From the NCBI GenBank assembly GCA_963772935.1, contig CAVYZK010000007.1, positions 124,001-188,000 on the forward strand: 64,000 nucleotides of DNA. The letters are read 5' to 3'. The first letter of the stretch is position 1. The number at the start of each line of letters is the position of its first letter. Below, piece after piece: positions 1-9,643 of the stretch. This DNA is from JANNNF01 sp963772935 (GTDB lineage: Bacteria > Pseudomonadota > Alphaproteobacteria > Rhodobacterales > Rhodobacteraceae). The translations under genes and the position numbers were made by a program. The notes under the pieces are model-generated. The model was not told the DNA's origin. It worked only from the letters and a program-made list of their open reading frames with translations, and did not search any database.

Positions 1-798
1 AGATAGGCCGCAAAATCGGGTGCGGGGCCGGTGGCTTTTGCAAAGGCCGCGTCTATGCCATCACGCGGCACCGACCCCGCGATGTGGTGAAAATCGCTGC
101 CCGCAAACAGCACCGCCTGCTTGCCCGCGAAATACCCGGTCAGCGCCACACCCGAGTTTTGCGTGACCACATAATCGCACCCCGCCAGCAGGTCTTTGGC
201 ATCGCCCTGCACGACAGCAAAGCGGGGGAAGCGGGCAGACAGCGCGTCGAGCGCCGCCAGATCGGCGGCGGAATAGCTTTCCTTGGGGTGCAGGGTGGCG
301 CGGATGGGGCGGGGGTCTTGCGCCAAAACAGTCTCTATCATGGCCAAAGGGCTGGCCGACTGGAACGAGCGATGGTCACTGATCCGGCCTTGCAGGGGGA
401 TGAACACGAAACCATCTTGCGTCACCGGGCCATCGCGGAAAATCTTGGGCCGCCAGCGAGCATGAAAGGCGGCAGCCTGATCGGCGGGCACCTCGGCCGC
501 ATCGAAAGACGTCTTCGCCACGTCGAAATGCCAGCGTTCATTCGTGGCCTCGATCCGCCAGAATGGAAAGTGATAGGCCTTGCGCAGGCACAGGATACGG
601 TCGCTGACGGGTTCCTGCATGTGGAACAGCCCATATCCGCGACCAATCGCCAGCAGACGTTCGGCTGTCGGTATCGGGGTGAAACTCCAGCCGCCAATCG
701 GGCAGGGCGGCACGCAGACGTTCAAAGAAGTTCACACTTCCCGCCTCGGCCTGTTCGCGCCAAGGCGAATGCAGATAGATGTGCAACGTCTTGGCCAC
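1..798 (-). pseudogene. glycosyltransferase-like hypothetical protein, partial and frameshifted
   Basis: The 3' end lies outside the window. The reading starts VAKTLHIYLHSPW and runs to about position 670, then must slip by one base to continue as AERLLAIGRGYGLFHMQ and on to the window edge. Removing one base near 665-672 gives one continuous protein of about 265 visible residues. The later part, with VVTQNSGVALTGYFAGKQAV, resembles the nucleotide-binding half of GT-B-like or capsule-type glycosyltransferases, so a role in surface polysaccharide is possible but weakly supported. The GTG at 798 was chosen because the protein-like sequence begins there; an in-frame ATG at 837 is the alternative. 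It is transcribed away from hslV. The break may be a sequencing error. Confidence 0.5.
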
Positions 799-864
799 CG
801 TAACCCCCGTCTTGTGCGGCGCATCCTGCACGGCCATATAGGGGCAGCACAACCGGGGTTTCCT

Positions 865-1429
865 ATGGCGGACGATAAATTTCCAGGCTGGCACGGCACC
901 ACCATTCTGGCCGTGCGCCGGGGTGGCATGGTGGTGGTCGCGGGCGACGGGCAAGTCAGCCTTGGCAATACTGTGATCAAGGGCACTGCCCGCAAGGTGC
1001 GCCGTCTGACGCCGGGCGGCCATGACGTGGTGGCAGGCTTTGCAGGATCCACCGCCGATGCCTTTACCCTGCTGGAACGGCTGGAGAAAAAGCTGGAATC
1101 TGCCCCCGGGCAGTTGGCCCGCGCCTGTGTTGATCTGGCGAAAGACTGGCGCATGGACAAATACCTGCGCAATCTGGAGGCCATGCTGATCGTGACCGAC
1201 GGGCGCGATCTGTACGTGATCACCGGGGCGGGCGATGTGCTGGAACCGGAACATGACGTGGCGGCCATCGGGTCGGGCGGCAACTTTGCCCTTGGCCGCC
1301 GCGCGCGGGCTGATGACCACGGATTTGCCCGCCGAAGATATCGCCCGCCGCGCCATGGCAATCGCCGCCGACATTTGCGTTTTCACCAACGGCAAGCTGA
1401 CCGTTGAAACCATCAAGGCCAAGCCATGA
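865..1429 (+). pseudogene. hslV: ATP-dependent protease peptidase subunit HslV, one-base frameshift
   Basis: HslV forms the double-hexamer proteolytic core of the HslUV cytoplasmic protease. The start reads MADDKFPGWHGTTILAVRRGG: a short propeptide ends at Gly11, leaving Thr12 as the catalytic N-terminal threonine of the mature enzyme. The rest follows the family well through AAIGSGGNFAL. There the frame is lost, and the expected C-terminus (AAARGLMTTDLPAEDIARRA, then ICVFTNGKLTVETI) continues one base over. Deleting one T near 1292-1293 restores a normal protein of about 187 residues. Its stop overlaps the next gene as ATGA, and its partner hslU downstream is intact. This looks more like a base-call error than true loss, though a real mutation cannot be excluded. 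Confidence 0.85.
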
Positions 1430-2490
1430 CCATAGACCCGAACGACCTGCGTGCCGCCGTATCGCGTGGCCTGATCACCGAAGAACAGGCGGCCAGCATG
1501 GCCGCTTTGGCGGAATCGCGGCGGATGGCGCAGACGACCACCAGCCCGGTTGAAGAACCGTTCATGCTGTTCAAAGGCTTCAATGAGATTTTCATCGTGG
1601 TCGGCCTGACCATCCTGTTTGGCGGCTGGGCGGCACTGACAGCCGTGATCGGCTGGAACTTTGACGGGCAGGCCGGGGCCAAGACGATTTTGCTTGCGCT
1701 GATCACCTTGGGCGGGCTGGCCTTGCTGTCCAATTACTTCACTCTGAAGCGCCGGATGATTGCGCCCTCTATCGCGCTGTCGGTGATGTCGGCACTGACG
1801 GCTGGCACCTTGGGCTGGGCTTTGGCGGCCAGCTTTGGGGTGGATTCGATCCTGAACAGTGGGGCGCTGGCGTGGGCCACCGTTGGCGTGGTGATGCTGA
1901 TCCACTACCGTACCTTCCGGGTGCCGTTTGATGCCGCCCTGATCGCCTGCGCCGCGTTTACTACCCTGTGGTCGTTGCTGGCCGCCAGCAATCTGGTGCC
2001 CGATGAAGGGGCGGCGCTGCTGCGGTTTTCGGGGCGCGGGTCGCTGGCGTGGCTGTCGATCGTGTTTGGCCTTGTGACGTTTGCTCTTGCCATGCGGTTT
2101 GACATGTCAGACCCCCACCGGGTCAGCACCCGGTCCACCACCGGCTTCTGGCTGCATGTGGTGTCGGCCCCGCTGATCGTGAACACCATCGCGCTGAACC
2201 TTTTGGAGTCGGGGTTGGCGGGGGCGCAACTGCTGTTGCTGGCCTTCCTTCTGATCATCGCCGCCGTTGCAATTGTGATCGACCGGCGATCCTTCCTTGT
2301 GTCCGGCGCGGCCTATGCCGTGGCACTGGCCTTCACATTGTTTGACGGATCGTCGCTGGTGATCGTGTTCCTTGGCCTTGGCCTTGTCTTGCTGGGCGCA
2401 CAATGGGAACGCCTGCGCAGCCGCCTGATGCGCGCCCTGCCCGACTTTCCCGGAAAAGACCGCCTGCCGCCCTACGGAGCCGCGCTATGA
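1426..2490 (+). CDS. multi-spanning inner-membrane protein of unknown function
   Basis: A 354-residue protein. Residues 1-50 are soluble (MTIDPNDLRAAVSRGLITEEQ), followed by about eight or nine hydrophobic stretches of membrane-span length, including VVGLTILFGGWAALTAVIG and LLLLAFLLIIAAVAIVI. The N-terminal helix that leads into repeated spans recalls DUF2157-type membrane proteins, but I do not recognise it with certainty. It overlaps hslV (ATGA at 1426) and hslU (ATGA at 2487), so it is translationally coupled between the two protease subunits. That placement suggests co-expression and perhaps a role in envelope or heat stress, which is inference only. Confidence 0.8.
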   Translation: MTIDPNDLRAAVSRGLITEEQAASMAALAESRRMAQTTTSPVEEPFMLFKGFNEIFIVVGLTILFGGWAALTAVIGWNFDGQAGAKTILLALITLGGLALLSNYFTLKRRMIAPSIALSVMSALTAGTLGWALAASFGVDSILNSGALAWATVGVVMLIHYRTFRVPFDAALIACAAFTTLWSLLAASNLVPDEGAALLRFSGRGSLAWLSIVFGLVTFALAMRFDMSDPHRVSTRSTTGFWLHVVSAPLIVNTIALNLLESGLAGAQLLLLAFLLIIAAVAIVIDRRSFLVSGAAYAVALAFTLFDGSSLVIVFLGLGLVLLGAQWERLRSRLMRALPDFPGKDRLPPYGAAL

Positions 2491-3788
2491 CCGACCTTAC
2501 CCCGCGCGAGATTGTGTCGGAACTTGACCGTTTCATCATCGGGCAGCGCGACGCCAAACGCGCCGTCGCCGTGGCGCTGCGCAACCGTTGGCGGCGCAAA
2601 CGCCTTGGCGATGATCTGCGCGATGAAGTGTACCCGAAGAACATTCTGATGATCGGGCCAACCGGGGTCGGCAAAACCGAAATTTCGCGCCGTCTGGCCA
2701 AGCTGGCCAAGGCGCCGTTCCTGAAGGTCGAGGCCACGAAGTTCACCGAAGTGGGCTATGTCGGCCGCGATGTGGACAGCATCATCCGCGATCTGATGGA
2801 TGTGGCGATCAACGACACCCGCGCCCGGATGCGCGAAGACGTGAAGGCCCGTGCGCAGAAGGCGGCTGAGGATCGGGTGATCGAGGCGCTGGCCGGCAAG
2901 GACGCCCGCGAACAAACGCGCGAGATGTTCCGCGCCAAGCTGAAACGCGGCGAGATGGACGACACGATGATCGAGATCGACGTGACCGACGCCGCCCCCG
3001 CCATGCCGATGATGGGCGGACAGCCCGGCATGGAGGTGCAGATGCAGGGCTTGCAAGACCTGTTCGGCAAGGCCTTTGGTGCGCGGTCGACCCGCAAGCG
3101 GCTGTCGGTGGCGGACAGTTACGAAGTACTGATCGGGCAAGAGGCTGACAAGCTGCTGGACGACGAGGCGGTGAAAGAGGCCGCGTTGGAGGCGGTACAG
3201 GAAAACGGCATCGTCTTTCTGGATGAGATCGACAAGATCTGTGCCCGCAGCGATGCGCGCGGGGCGGATGTCAGCCGCGAAGGCGTGCAGCGCGATCTGC
3301 TGCCGCTGATTGAAGGCACGACCGTTTCCACCAAATACGGCCCGGTCAAAAGCGACCACATTCTGTTCATCGCCTCTGGTGCCTTCCACATCGCCAAACC
3401 ATCGGACCTGCTGCCGGAATTGCAGGGGCGCCTGCCGATCCGGGTGGAGTTGCAGCCGCTGACGGAAGCCGATTTCGTCCGCATCCTGACGGAAACCGAA
3501 AACGCCCTGACCCTGCAATATGCAGGGCTGATGGGCACCGAAGATGTGGCCGTGACCTTCACCACAGATGGCATCGCCGCCCTTGCCCGCATCGCGGCGG
3601 AAGTGAACGCCACGGTGGAAAACATCGGCGCGCGCAGGCTTTATACCGTGATGGAGCGGGTGTTTGAGGAGCTGTCCTTCACCGCCCCCGACCGCGCGGG
3701 CGAGGCGGTGACGGTGGACGCCGCGTTTGTGGAAACCAACATCGGCGCGCTGTCGCGGTCTGCCGATCTGTCGCGGTATGTGCTGTAG
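2487..3788 (+). CDS. hslU: ATP-dependent protease ATPase subunit HslU
   Basis: AAA+ unfoldase of HslUV that recognises, unfolds and feeds substrates to HslV in the cytoplasm. The 433-residue protein is of normal length. It begins MTDLTPREIVSELDRFIIGQ, has Walker A GPTGVGKTEIS near residues 58-68, the intermediate (I) domain in the middle, Walker B IVFLDEIDKI near residue 250, and ends in the conserved LSRYVL tail that docks into HslV. The ATG at 2487 overlaps the stop of the preceding gene, and the first residues match the family start. No break is seen, which makes the frameshift in hslV look artefactual. Confidence 0.97.
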   Translation: MTDLTPREIVSELDRFIIGQRDAKRAVAVALRNRWRRKRLGDDLRDEVYPKNILMIGPTGVGKTEISRRLAKLAKAPFLKVEATKFTEVGYVGRDVDSIIRDLMDVAINDTRARMREDVKARAQKAAEDRVIEALAGKDAREQTREMFRAKLKRGEMDDTMIEIDVTDAAPAMPMMGGQPGMEVQMQGLQDLFGKAFGARSTRKRLSVADSYEVLIGQEADKLLDDEAVKEAALEAVQENGIVFLDEIDKICARSDARGADVSREGVQRDLLPLIEGTTVSTKYGPVKSDHILFIASGAFHIAKPSDLLPELQGRLPIRVELQPLTEADFVRILTETENALTLQYAGLMGTEDVAVTFTTDGIAALARIAAEVNATVENIGARRLYTVMERVFEELSFTAPDRAGEAVTVDAAFVETNIGALSRSADLSRYVL

Positions 3789-3845
3789 CACCCTTCCCCA
3801 TGGCGCGCAGCTTTCGTAAGGTTGCGCGCTGACAGGGAGAGCTTC

Positions 3846-6479
3846 GTGACCGATGACGCCGTAACGCCGATGATGGCGCAGTATCTGGAGATCAAGGGCC
3901 GCAACCCCGGCGCGCTGCTGTTCTACCGGATGGGCGATTTCTACGAGATGTTCTTTGACGATGCGCTGGCGGCCTCGGTCGCTTTGGACATTGCGCTGAC
4001 CAAGCGGGGCTTTCATCAGGGCGAGCCGATTGCGATGTGCGGCGTGCCGGTGCATGCGGCAGAAGGGTATTTGCTGACCCTGATCCGCAAGGGTTTTCGT
4101 GTCGCGATTGCGGAACAGTTGGAAGACCCCGCCGAGGCCAAAAAGCGCGGCTACAAGTCGGTTGTGCGGCGCGATGTGGTGCGGCTGGTCACGCCCGGCA
4201 CCCTGACCGAGGACAGTCTGCTGGAGGCGCGTCGGCACAATTACCTCTGCGCCTGGGCCGAAGTGCGCGATGAGGCGGCACTGGCCTGGGTCGATATTTC
4301 CACCGGCGAAATGCGGGTGATGGCCTGCCCGCTGGTGCGGCTTGGGCCGGAACTGGCGCGACTGGCCCCGCGCGAGGTGCTGGTGTCGGAAACGCGCGAG
4401 CGCGATCTGGCCAGCCTGATTGAGGAAACCGGGGCGGCCCTGACCCCCCTGTCACGCGGCAGTTTCAATTCAACCGGGGCCGAGGCGCGGCTGTGCGGCG
4501 TCTACGGCGTGGCGTCGCTGGAGGCGTTCGGCAATTTCGACCGCGCCGAAGTGTCGGCCTTGGGCGGGCTGGTCGATTATCTGGACCTGACCCAACGCGG
4601 CAAGCTGCCGCTGCTGCGGCCCCCGGTCAAGGAACTGCCCGGCGGCGCGATGCAGATCGACGCCGCCACCCGGCGCAGTCTGGAACTGACCTCGGCGATG
4701 ATGGGCGGGCGGGATGGATCGTTGCTGGGCGCGGTGGACCGGACGGTAACGGCACCGGGCGCGCGGCTGTTGGAGCGGCGGATTGCAGCACCGTCGCGCG
4801 ATCTGGGGCTGATCCATGCGCGGCTGGCCGCTGTGCGGCATCTGGTGCAGGACGCCGCCTTGCGCGATGGCTTGCGCGACCTGCTGCGCCGGGTGCCGGA
4901 TATCGACCGCGCGCTGTCACGCCTGGCGCTGGACCGCGGCGGGCCGCGCGATCTGGCGGCGATGCGGGCGGGGTTGGAACAGGCGCAGCGGATTGCGCCC
5001 CGGCTGACGGATGCCCCCACCATTCTGGCCGATGCGGCGCAGGCACTGGTGGGGCATGACGCGCTGATCGACCTGCTGGACCGCGCCTTGGTGGCCGAAC
5101 CGCCGCTACTGCTGCGCGATGGCGGGTTTGTAGCGACGGGCTATGATACGGAACTGGATGAAACGCGCGCCTTGCGCGATGAAGGCCGGGGCGTGATTGC
5201 CGGGATGCAGGCCAAGTTTGTGGAACTGACCGGGATTTCCAGCCTGAAGATCAAGCATAACAACGTGCTGGGCTATTTCATTGAAACCACCACCACGCAT
5301 GAAGCCACCATGCGCGCGATGCCCGATACCTTCATCCACCGCCAGACCACAGCAGGGCAGGTGCGGTTTACCACGGTGGAACTGTCGGAACTGGAAACCC
5401 GCATCCTGAACGCGGGCAATCACGCGCTGGATATTGAGCGCAGACATTTTGAGGCTTTGCGCGCCGCCGTTCTGGACGCCGCCGCCCCGATTGCCGCCAC
5501 CGCCCGCGCGCTGGCCGAGGTGGATGTCGCGGCGGGCTTTGCGGACCTTGCGGTGGCAGAAAACTGGGCGGAACCGCAGGTCGATGACAGCCGCGCCTTT
5601 TCTGTGGCAGGTGGGCGACATCCGGTGGTAGAACGGGCCCTGCGCAAACAGAATGGCGCGGCCTTTGTCGCCAATGACTGCGCGCTGACGCAAGACAAGA
5701 CCCCGGCGATCTGGCTGCTGACCGGGCCGAACATGGCGGGGAAATCCACCTTCCTGCGGCAAAATGCGCTGATCGCGGTGCTGGCGCAGGCGGGCAGCTT
5801 TGTGCCTGCGATCGACGCCCATATCGGCCTTGTCAGCCAGTTGTTCAGCCGCGTCGGCGCGTCTGACGATCTGGCGCGCGGGCGGTCCACCTTTATGGTG
5901 GAAATGGTGGAAACGGCGGCCATCCTTAATCAGGCCGATGACCGGGCGCTGGTGATCCTCGATGAAATCGGGCGGGGTACGGCCACCTATGACGGGCTGT
6001 CGATCGCCTGGGCCACGCTGGAACATCTGCACGACGCCAACCGCTGCCGCGCGCTGTTCGCCACGCATTACCATGAGATGACGGCTTTGGCGGGCAAACT
6101 GACCGGGGTTGAAAATGCCACCGTGACCGTCAAGGAATGGGACGGCGATGTGATCTTTCTGCACGAGGTGAGGAAAGGCGCTGCCGACCGCAGCTATGGC
6201 GTGCAGGTCGCGCGTCTGGCGGGCCTGCCGCAGGTGGTGGTGGACCGCGCCAAAGTGGTGCTGGAGGCGCTGGAATCAGGCGAGCGCGAAGGTGGCAACC
6301 GGCAAAAGACGCTGATCGACGATCTGCCACTGTTCCGCGCGGCCCCGCCCCCTGCCCCGCGCGTGGTGGTAAAACCTTCAGGTGTTGAGGCGCGGCTCGC
6401 AGAAACCCTGCCCGACGATCTGACGCCGATGGCGGCGCTGAAGCTGATCTATGAATTGAAGCAGATGATGAAGCCCTAA
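3846..6479 (+). CDS. mutS: DNA mismatch repair ATPase MutS
   Basis: MutS binds mismatches and small loops and recruits MutL. The 877-residue protein has the N-terminal mismatch-recognition motif FYRMGDFYEMF (Phe-x-Glu wedge), the connector and lever domains, and a C-terminal ABC-type ATPase with Walker A GPNMAGKST, signature STFMVEM, and Walker B LVILDEIGRGT followed by ATHYHEM. A GTG start at 3846 was chosen because AGGGAG lies about six bases upstream and the protein then reads VTDDAVTPMMAQYLEIK; a TTG at 3822 is possible. It follows hslU by 57 bases and is probably separate from the protease operon. A strong hairpin follows the stop. Confidence 0.96.
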   Translation: MTDDAVTPMMAQYLEIKGRNPGALLFYRMGDFYEMFFDDALAASVALDIALTKRGFHQGEPIAMCGVPVHAAEGYLLTLIRKGFRVAIAEQLEDPAEAKKRGYKSVVRRDVVRLVTPGTLTEDSLLEARRHNYLCAWAEVRDEAALAWVDISTGEMRVMACPLVRLGPELARLAPREVLVSETRERDLASLIEETGAALTPLSRGSFNSTGAEARLCGVYGVASLEAFGNFDRAEVSALGGLVDYLDLTQRGKLPLLRPPVKELPGGAMQIDAATRRSLELTSAMMGGRDGSLLGAVDRTVTAPGARLLERRIAAPSRDLGLIHARLAAVRHLVQDAALRDGLRDLLRRVPDIDRALSRLALDRGGPRDLAAMRAGLEQAQRIAPRLTDAPTILADAAQALVGHDALIDLLDRALVAEPPLLLRDGGFVATGYDTELDETRALRDEGRGVIAGMQAKFVELTGISSLKIKHNNVLGYFIETTTTHEATMRAMPDTFIHRQTTAGQVRFTTVELSELETRILNAGNHALDIERRHFEALRAAVLDAAAPIAATARALAEVDVAAGFADLAVAENWAEPQVDDSRAFSVAGGRHPVVERALRKQNGAAFVANDCALTQDKTPAIWLLTGPNMAGKSTFLRQNALIAVLAQAGSFVPAIDAHIGLVSQLFSRVGASDDLARGRSTFMVEMVETAAILNQADDRALVILDEIGRGTATYDGLSIAWATLEHLHDANRCRALFATHYHEMTALAGKLTGVENATVTVKEWDGDVIFLHEVRKGAADRSYGVQVARLAGLPQVVVDRAKVVLEALESGEREGGNRQKTLIDDLPLFRAAPPPAPRVVVKPSGVEARLAETLPDDLTPMAALKLIYELKQMMKP

Positions 6480-6519
6480 GGTTACAGCCTTTATCTTGGC
6501 ATAAGTATCCTCGGGGGGT

Positions 6520-6542
6520 CCGGGGGGAAGACAGCCCCCCGG
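6520..6542. terminator. bidirectional hairpin between mutS and grpE
   Basis: CCGGGGGG (6520-6527) pairs perfectly with CCCCCCGG (6535-6542) around a 7-base loop, giving an 8-bp GC-only stem between two converging genes. No long U-run follows on either side, so its termination strength is uncertain. Confidence 0.55.
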
Positions 6543-6557
6543 CCTCAATGCAGCAAA

Positions 6558-7088
6558 CTAGCCGACCATAGACGACACGCCGACCTGCGCCGGGCGCAGC
6601 AGACGGTCGTGCAGCATGAAACCTTCGGTCATCACTTGGATGATCTGGCCCGCCTTGGTGCCCGCAACGGGGGCCTCGAACATGGCCTGATGCAGTTGCG
6701 GATCGAACAGGTCGCCGATCTTGGGGCTGATCGGGGCGACGCCGTGCTTGGTCATCACGTTCGACAGCTCGCGTAGGGTCAGCTCCACCCCTTCAAACAC
6801 GGCGGCGGAGGCCTCGCGGGCCTCGTCGCTGGCGGCACCAAGAGCGCGGCTCAGGTTGTCGTAGACCGGCAGCAGATCGCGGGCCAGGCGGGTGCTGCCA
6901 TACTGTTCGGCTTCGCGCCGGTCACGGTCTGCCCGTTTGCGCGAGTTTTCGGCATCGGCAAGCGCGCGCATGAATTTGTCACGCATCTCGTCGCGCTCGG
7001 CGCGCAACGCGGCAAGCTCTGCTTCTTCGATGAAAGCTCCGACATCGTCGAGGCCGATGTTTTCAGGGTTCGCCTGATCCTGCGCCAT
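6558..7088 (-). CDS. grpE: nucleotide exchange factor GrpE
   Basis: GrpE releases ADP from DnaK in the Hsp70 cycle. The 176-residue protein has an acidic N-terminus, a long coiled-coil region (ELAALRAERDEMRDKFMRAL then NSRKRADRDRREAEQ), and the C-terminal beta domain with GDLFDPQLHQAMFE and a final RPAQVGVS. Length is typical. It lies 30 bases downstream of hrcA on the same strand, the usual hrcA-grpE arrangement, so the heat-shock repressor and the exchange factor are probably co-transcribed. Confidence 0.96.
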   Translation of the reverse strand: MAQDQANPENIGLDDVGAFIEEAELAALRAERDEMRDKFMRALADAENSRKRADRDRREAEQYGSTRLARDLLPVYDNLSRALGAASDEAREASAAVFEGVELTLRELSNVMTKHGVAPISPKIGDLFDPQLHQAMFEAPVAGTKAGQIIQVMTEGFMLHDRLLRPAQVGVSSMVG

Positions 7089-7118
7089 CCTAGGGTCCGT
7101 CCTTCGTTCTATCTGGTC

Positions 7119-8189
7119 TCAGCCTTTGCCACGTTCGGACACAAGACGCCCGACGAGCTGCGCGGTGTAATCAACGATAGGCACGATCCGGCCATAGTTA
7201 AGCCGGGTCGGGCCAATGACGCCAACCGCACCGATGATCTTTCGATCTGCGTTCATATAGGGAGAAACCACCAGACTTGAACCGGAAAGTGAAAAAAGCT
7301 TGTTCTCGGACCCGATAAAAATGCGCACACCCTCGCCTGCCTCGGTCAAATCGAGGAACTCGGCAATATCACGTTTGCGTTCCAGATCGTCGAACAGGCT
7401 ACGGATACGGTCAACGTCGGCCTGTTCGGGCGCTGAATCGATCAGATTGGCGCGGCCCCGCACGATAAGGCGTTCAGACGATTCGCCCGCATTTTCCCAC
7501 AGGGCCAGACCGCTTTCGACCATCTCGCGGGCCAGGAGATCAATCTCGGCACGGCGATTTGCGATTTCCTGCCCGATGGTGCGGCGCAGATCGGACAGGG
7601 TTTTGCCGGTAGCAAGCGCGTTCAGAAAATTCGCAGCCTCGCGCATGGACGACGCCGTCTGGCCGGGTGGAGGGGTGAATACCCGGTTTTCGACATGGCC
7701 ATCAGCCAGCACGAGCACGACCAAAGCGCGGTCGGCGGCAAGGCTGACAAACTCTATATGTTTGATCGCGGCCTCATGTTTCGGAGCCAGCACAAGACTT
7801 GCCCCCCGAGTGATACCCGACAAGGCCGCGCCCACCTGATCAAGCAGCGTTGCCACATCCTGATCGCCCGAGCCGGTGGTAGAATCGATCCGCTGACGGT
7901 CGGCTTCAGCCAGAGTGCCAACTTCCAGCAGACCATCCACAAACATGCGCAGGCCGAGCTGTGTCGGGATGCGCCCGGCCGAAATATGCGGACTGTCGAG
8001 CAGACCAAGAAACTCCAGATCCTGCATGACATTGCGCACGGTGGCGGCGGAAACCTTTTCTGACATCGTGCGGGTCAGCGTGCGCGAGCCGACCGGATCG
8101 CCCGAATCAAGATAGCCTTCGACAACCCGCCGAAACACCTCGCGCGAGCGGTCGTTCATTTCAGAAAGGATGCGAGAGCCGTCCGTCAT
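7119..8189 (-). CDS. hrcA: heat-inducible transcription repressor HrcA
   Basis: HrcA binds CIRCE inverted repeats and represses chaperone genes such as groESL; its activity depends on GroEL. The 356-residue protein begins MTDGSRILSEMNDRSREVF, has a winged-helix region with GSRTLTR and SAATVRNVMQDLE (residues 20-60), then GLLDSPHISAGRIPT, and the GAF-like C-terminal region ending near VIGPTRLNYGRIVPIVDY. The ATG at 8189 gives the usual length. A longer in-frame extension upstream has no family similarity and runs over the rph start, so it was rejected. No CIRCE element was seen in the hrcA-rph gap, so self-regulation by CIRCE is not supported here. Confidence 0.95.
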   Translation of the reverse strand: MTDGSRILSEMNDRSREVFRRVVEGYLDSGDPVGSRTLTRTMSEKVSAATVRNVMQDLEFLGLLDSPHISAGRIPTQLGLRMFVDGLLEVGTLAEADRQRIDSTTGSGDQDVATLLDQVGAALSGITRGASLVLAPKHEAAIKHIEFVSLAADRALVVLVLADGHVENRVFTPPPGQTASSMREAANFLNALATGKTLSDLRRTIGQEIANRRAEIDLLAREMVESGLALWENAGESSERLIVRGRANLIDSAPEQADVDRIRSLFDDLERKRDIAEFLDLTEAGEGVRIFIGSENKLFSLSGSSLVVSPYMNADRKIIGAVGVIGPTRLNYGRIVPIVDYTAQLVGRLVSERGKG

Positions 8190-8315
8190 TTCAGTTTGAG
8201 TCTGGGGCGGGAAAGCCGCGGCGTCAATCGGGGTTGCATCCTTGGCCCTGGGTTGCCTATCTGACCGGGTAGTTTTATCGCGGCCTTTTGGCCGTGCCCT
8301 TGAAAGGACAGCGCC

Positions 8316-9035
8316 ATGCGCCCCACTGGCAGACAGTTGAACGAAATGCGTGCGGTTTCGATAGAGACCGGTGTTATGAAGCATGCCGAAGGGTCGTGCC
8401 TGATCAAGATGGGGGAAACCCATGTGCTGTGTTCGGCTACGATTGAGGACAAGGCACCGTCTTTTCTGAAAAACACCGGACTGGGGTGGGTGACGGCGGA
8501 ATATGGCATGTTGCCGCGCGCCACAAACACCCGGATGCGGCGGGAATCTGCTGTGGGCAAGCAATCTGGAAGAACGCAGGAAATTCAAAGGCTTATTGGT
8601 CGCGCCTTGCGTGCGGGGGTCGATCGGTCGGCATTGGGAGAGCGGCAGATCGTCATCGACTGCGATGTGTTGCAGGCTGATGGAGGCACGCGCTGCGCGT
8701 CGATCACCGGGGGCTGGGTGGCGCTGCGGTTGGCTGTGAACAAACTTCTGAAGTCTGGAGCGATTGTCAGTGACCCGATCATCGACCATGTCGCGGCAGT
8801 GTCTTGCGGGATCTATGCGGGCCAATCGGTGCTTGATCTGGACTATGCCGAAGATTCGACCGCAGGGACGGATGGAAATTTTATCCTGACCGGGCGCGGG
8901 CGACTGATCGAAGTTCAGATGTCAGCAGAGGGAGCGACGTTTTCACGCGCCGAGATGAACGAATTGCTGGATATGTCAGAGGCGGGCTGCGCAGCGCTGG
9001 TTCTGGCACAAAAGGCGGCGTTAGGCACAGTTTGA
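8316..9035 (+). CDS. rph: ribonuclease PH
   Basis: RNase PH is a phosphate-dependent 3'-5' exoribonuclease that trims tRNA 3' ends. The 239-residue protein starts MRPTGRQLNEMRAV, has the phosphate-binding region RTQEIQRLIGRALRA, the core DCDVLQADGGTRCASITG, and DLDYAEDSTAGTDGNFI. Length matches the family. It is divergent from hrcA and overlaps rdgB by one base (TGATG). AAAGGA about six bases before the ATG supports the start. Confidence 0.97.
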   Translation: MRPTGRQLNEMRAVSIETGVMKHAEGSCLIKMGETHVLCSATIEDKAPSFLKNTGLGWVTAEYGMLPRATNTRMRRESAVGKQSGRTQEIQRLIGRALRAGVDRSALGERQIVIDCDVLQADGGTRCASITGGWVALRLAVNKLLKSGAIVSDPIIDHVAAVSCGIYAGQSVLDLDYAEDSTAGTDGNFILTGRGRLIEVQMSAEGATFSRAEMNELLDMSEAGCAALVLAQKAALGTV

Positions 9036-9643
9036 TGCGGAAGTTTCAGGGCTCTCAACTGCTGGTCGCGACGCATAATCAAGGCAAGCTTGAGGAGATT
9101 GCGCATCTGCTGCGGCCCTTTGCGGTAGAGGTCTTGTCTGCTGCAAATCTGGGGTTGGCGGAGCCTGCTGAAACCGAGACGACCTTCGTCGGCAATGCGC
9201 GGATCAAGGCACACGCGGCCACGCGTGCGTCTGGCCTGCCCGCGCTTGCCGACGATTCCGGCATAACGGTCGACGCACTGAACGGCGCGCCGGGTGTTTT
9301 CACGGCGGATTGGGCAGAGACCCCAACGGGGCGCGATTTTGACATGGCGATGCAGCGGGTGTGGCGTGCGCTTGAACACTGCGGTGCCCCCTTGCCGCGT
9401 CGTGCGCAGTTTCGCTGCACGCTTGTGCTGGCCTGGCCTGACGGTCATGATGCGGTCTTTGAGGGTGTCATGGCCGGTCAACTGGTGTGGCCGATGCGGG
9501 GGTCACAAGGCCACGGCTATGATCCGATGTTTCAGCCTGACGGGTCCGCCTTGACCTTTGGCGAAATGGACCGTTGGGCGAAAAACCAGATCAGCCACAG
9601 GGCCGACGCGTTTCGTAAACTTGTGGCGGAGTGTTTCACGTGA
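9035..9643 (+). CDS. rdgB: non-canonical purine NTP pyrophosphatase (RdgB/HAM1)
   Basis: Hydrolyses ITP, dITP and XTP to keep deaminated purines out of nucleic acids. The 202-residue protein has the N-terminal substrate loop LLVATHNQGKLEEI, catalytic-site ALADDSGI near residue 73, and GYDPMFQPDG near residue 163. The ATG overlaps the rph stop. The last codons run through a parS site, and the TGA (9641-9643) overlaps the GTG of the next gene in a GTGA arrangement. Confidence 0.96.
   Translation: MRKFQGSQLLVATHNQGKLEEIAHLLRPFAVEVLSAANLGLAEPAETETTFVGNARIKAHAATRASGLPALADDSGITVDALNGAPGVFTADWAETPTGRDFDMAMQRVWRALEHCGAPLPRRAQFRCTLVLAWPDGHDAVFEGVMAGQLVWPMRGSQGHGYDPMFQPDGSALTFGEMDRWAKNQISHRADAFRKLVAECFT

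Noticed and set aside
538..1905. Long leftward open frame spanning hslV
   Set aside because: It is a composition-driven shadow of hslV and the membrane-protein gene; only its last part (about 670-800) is genuine coding, belonging to the glycosyltransferase-like gene.
8299..8327. CTTGAAA then CCCCACT with a 15-base spacer, resembling a sigma-32 heat-shock promoter near hrcA
   Set aside because: It points rightward and its -10 part lies inside the rph coding start, so it could not drive rph normally and is on the wrong strand for hrcA.
8190..8825. N-terminal extension of hrcA over rph
   Set aside because: The extension overlaps rph on the opposite strand, has no family similarity and lacks a better ribosome-binding site than the ATG at 8189.
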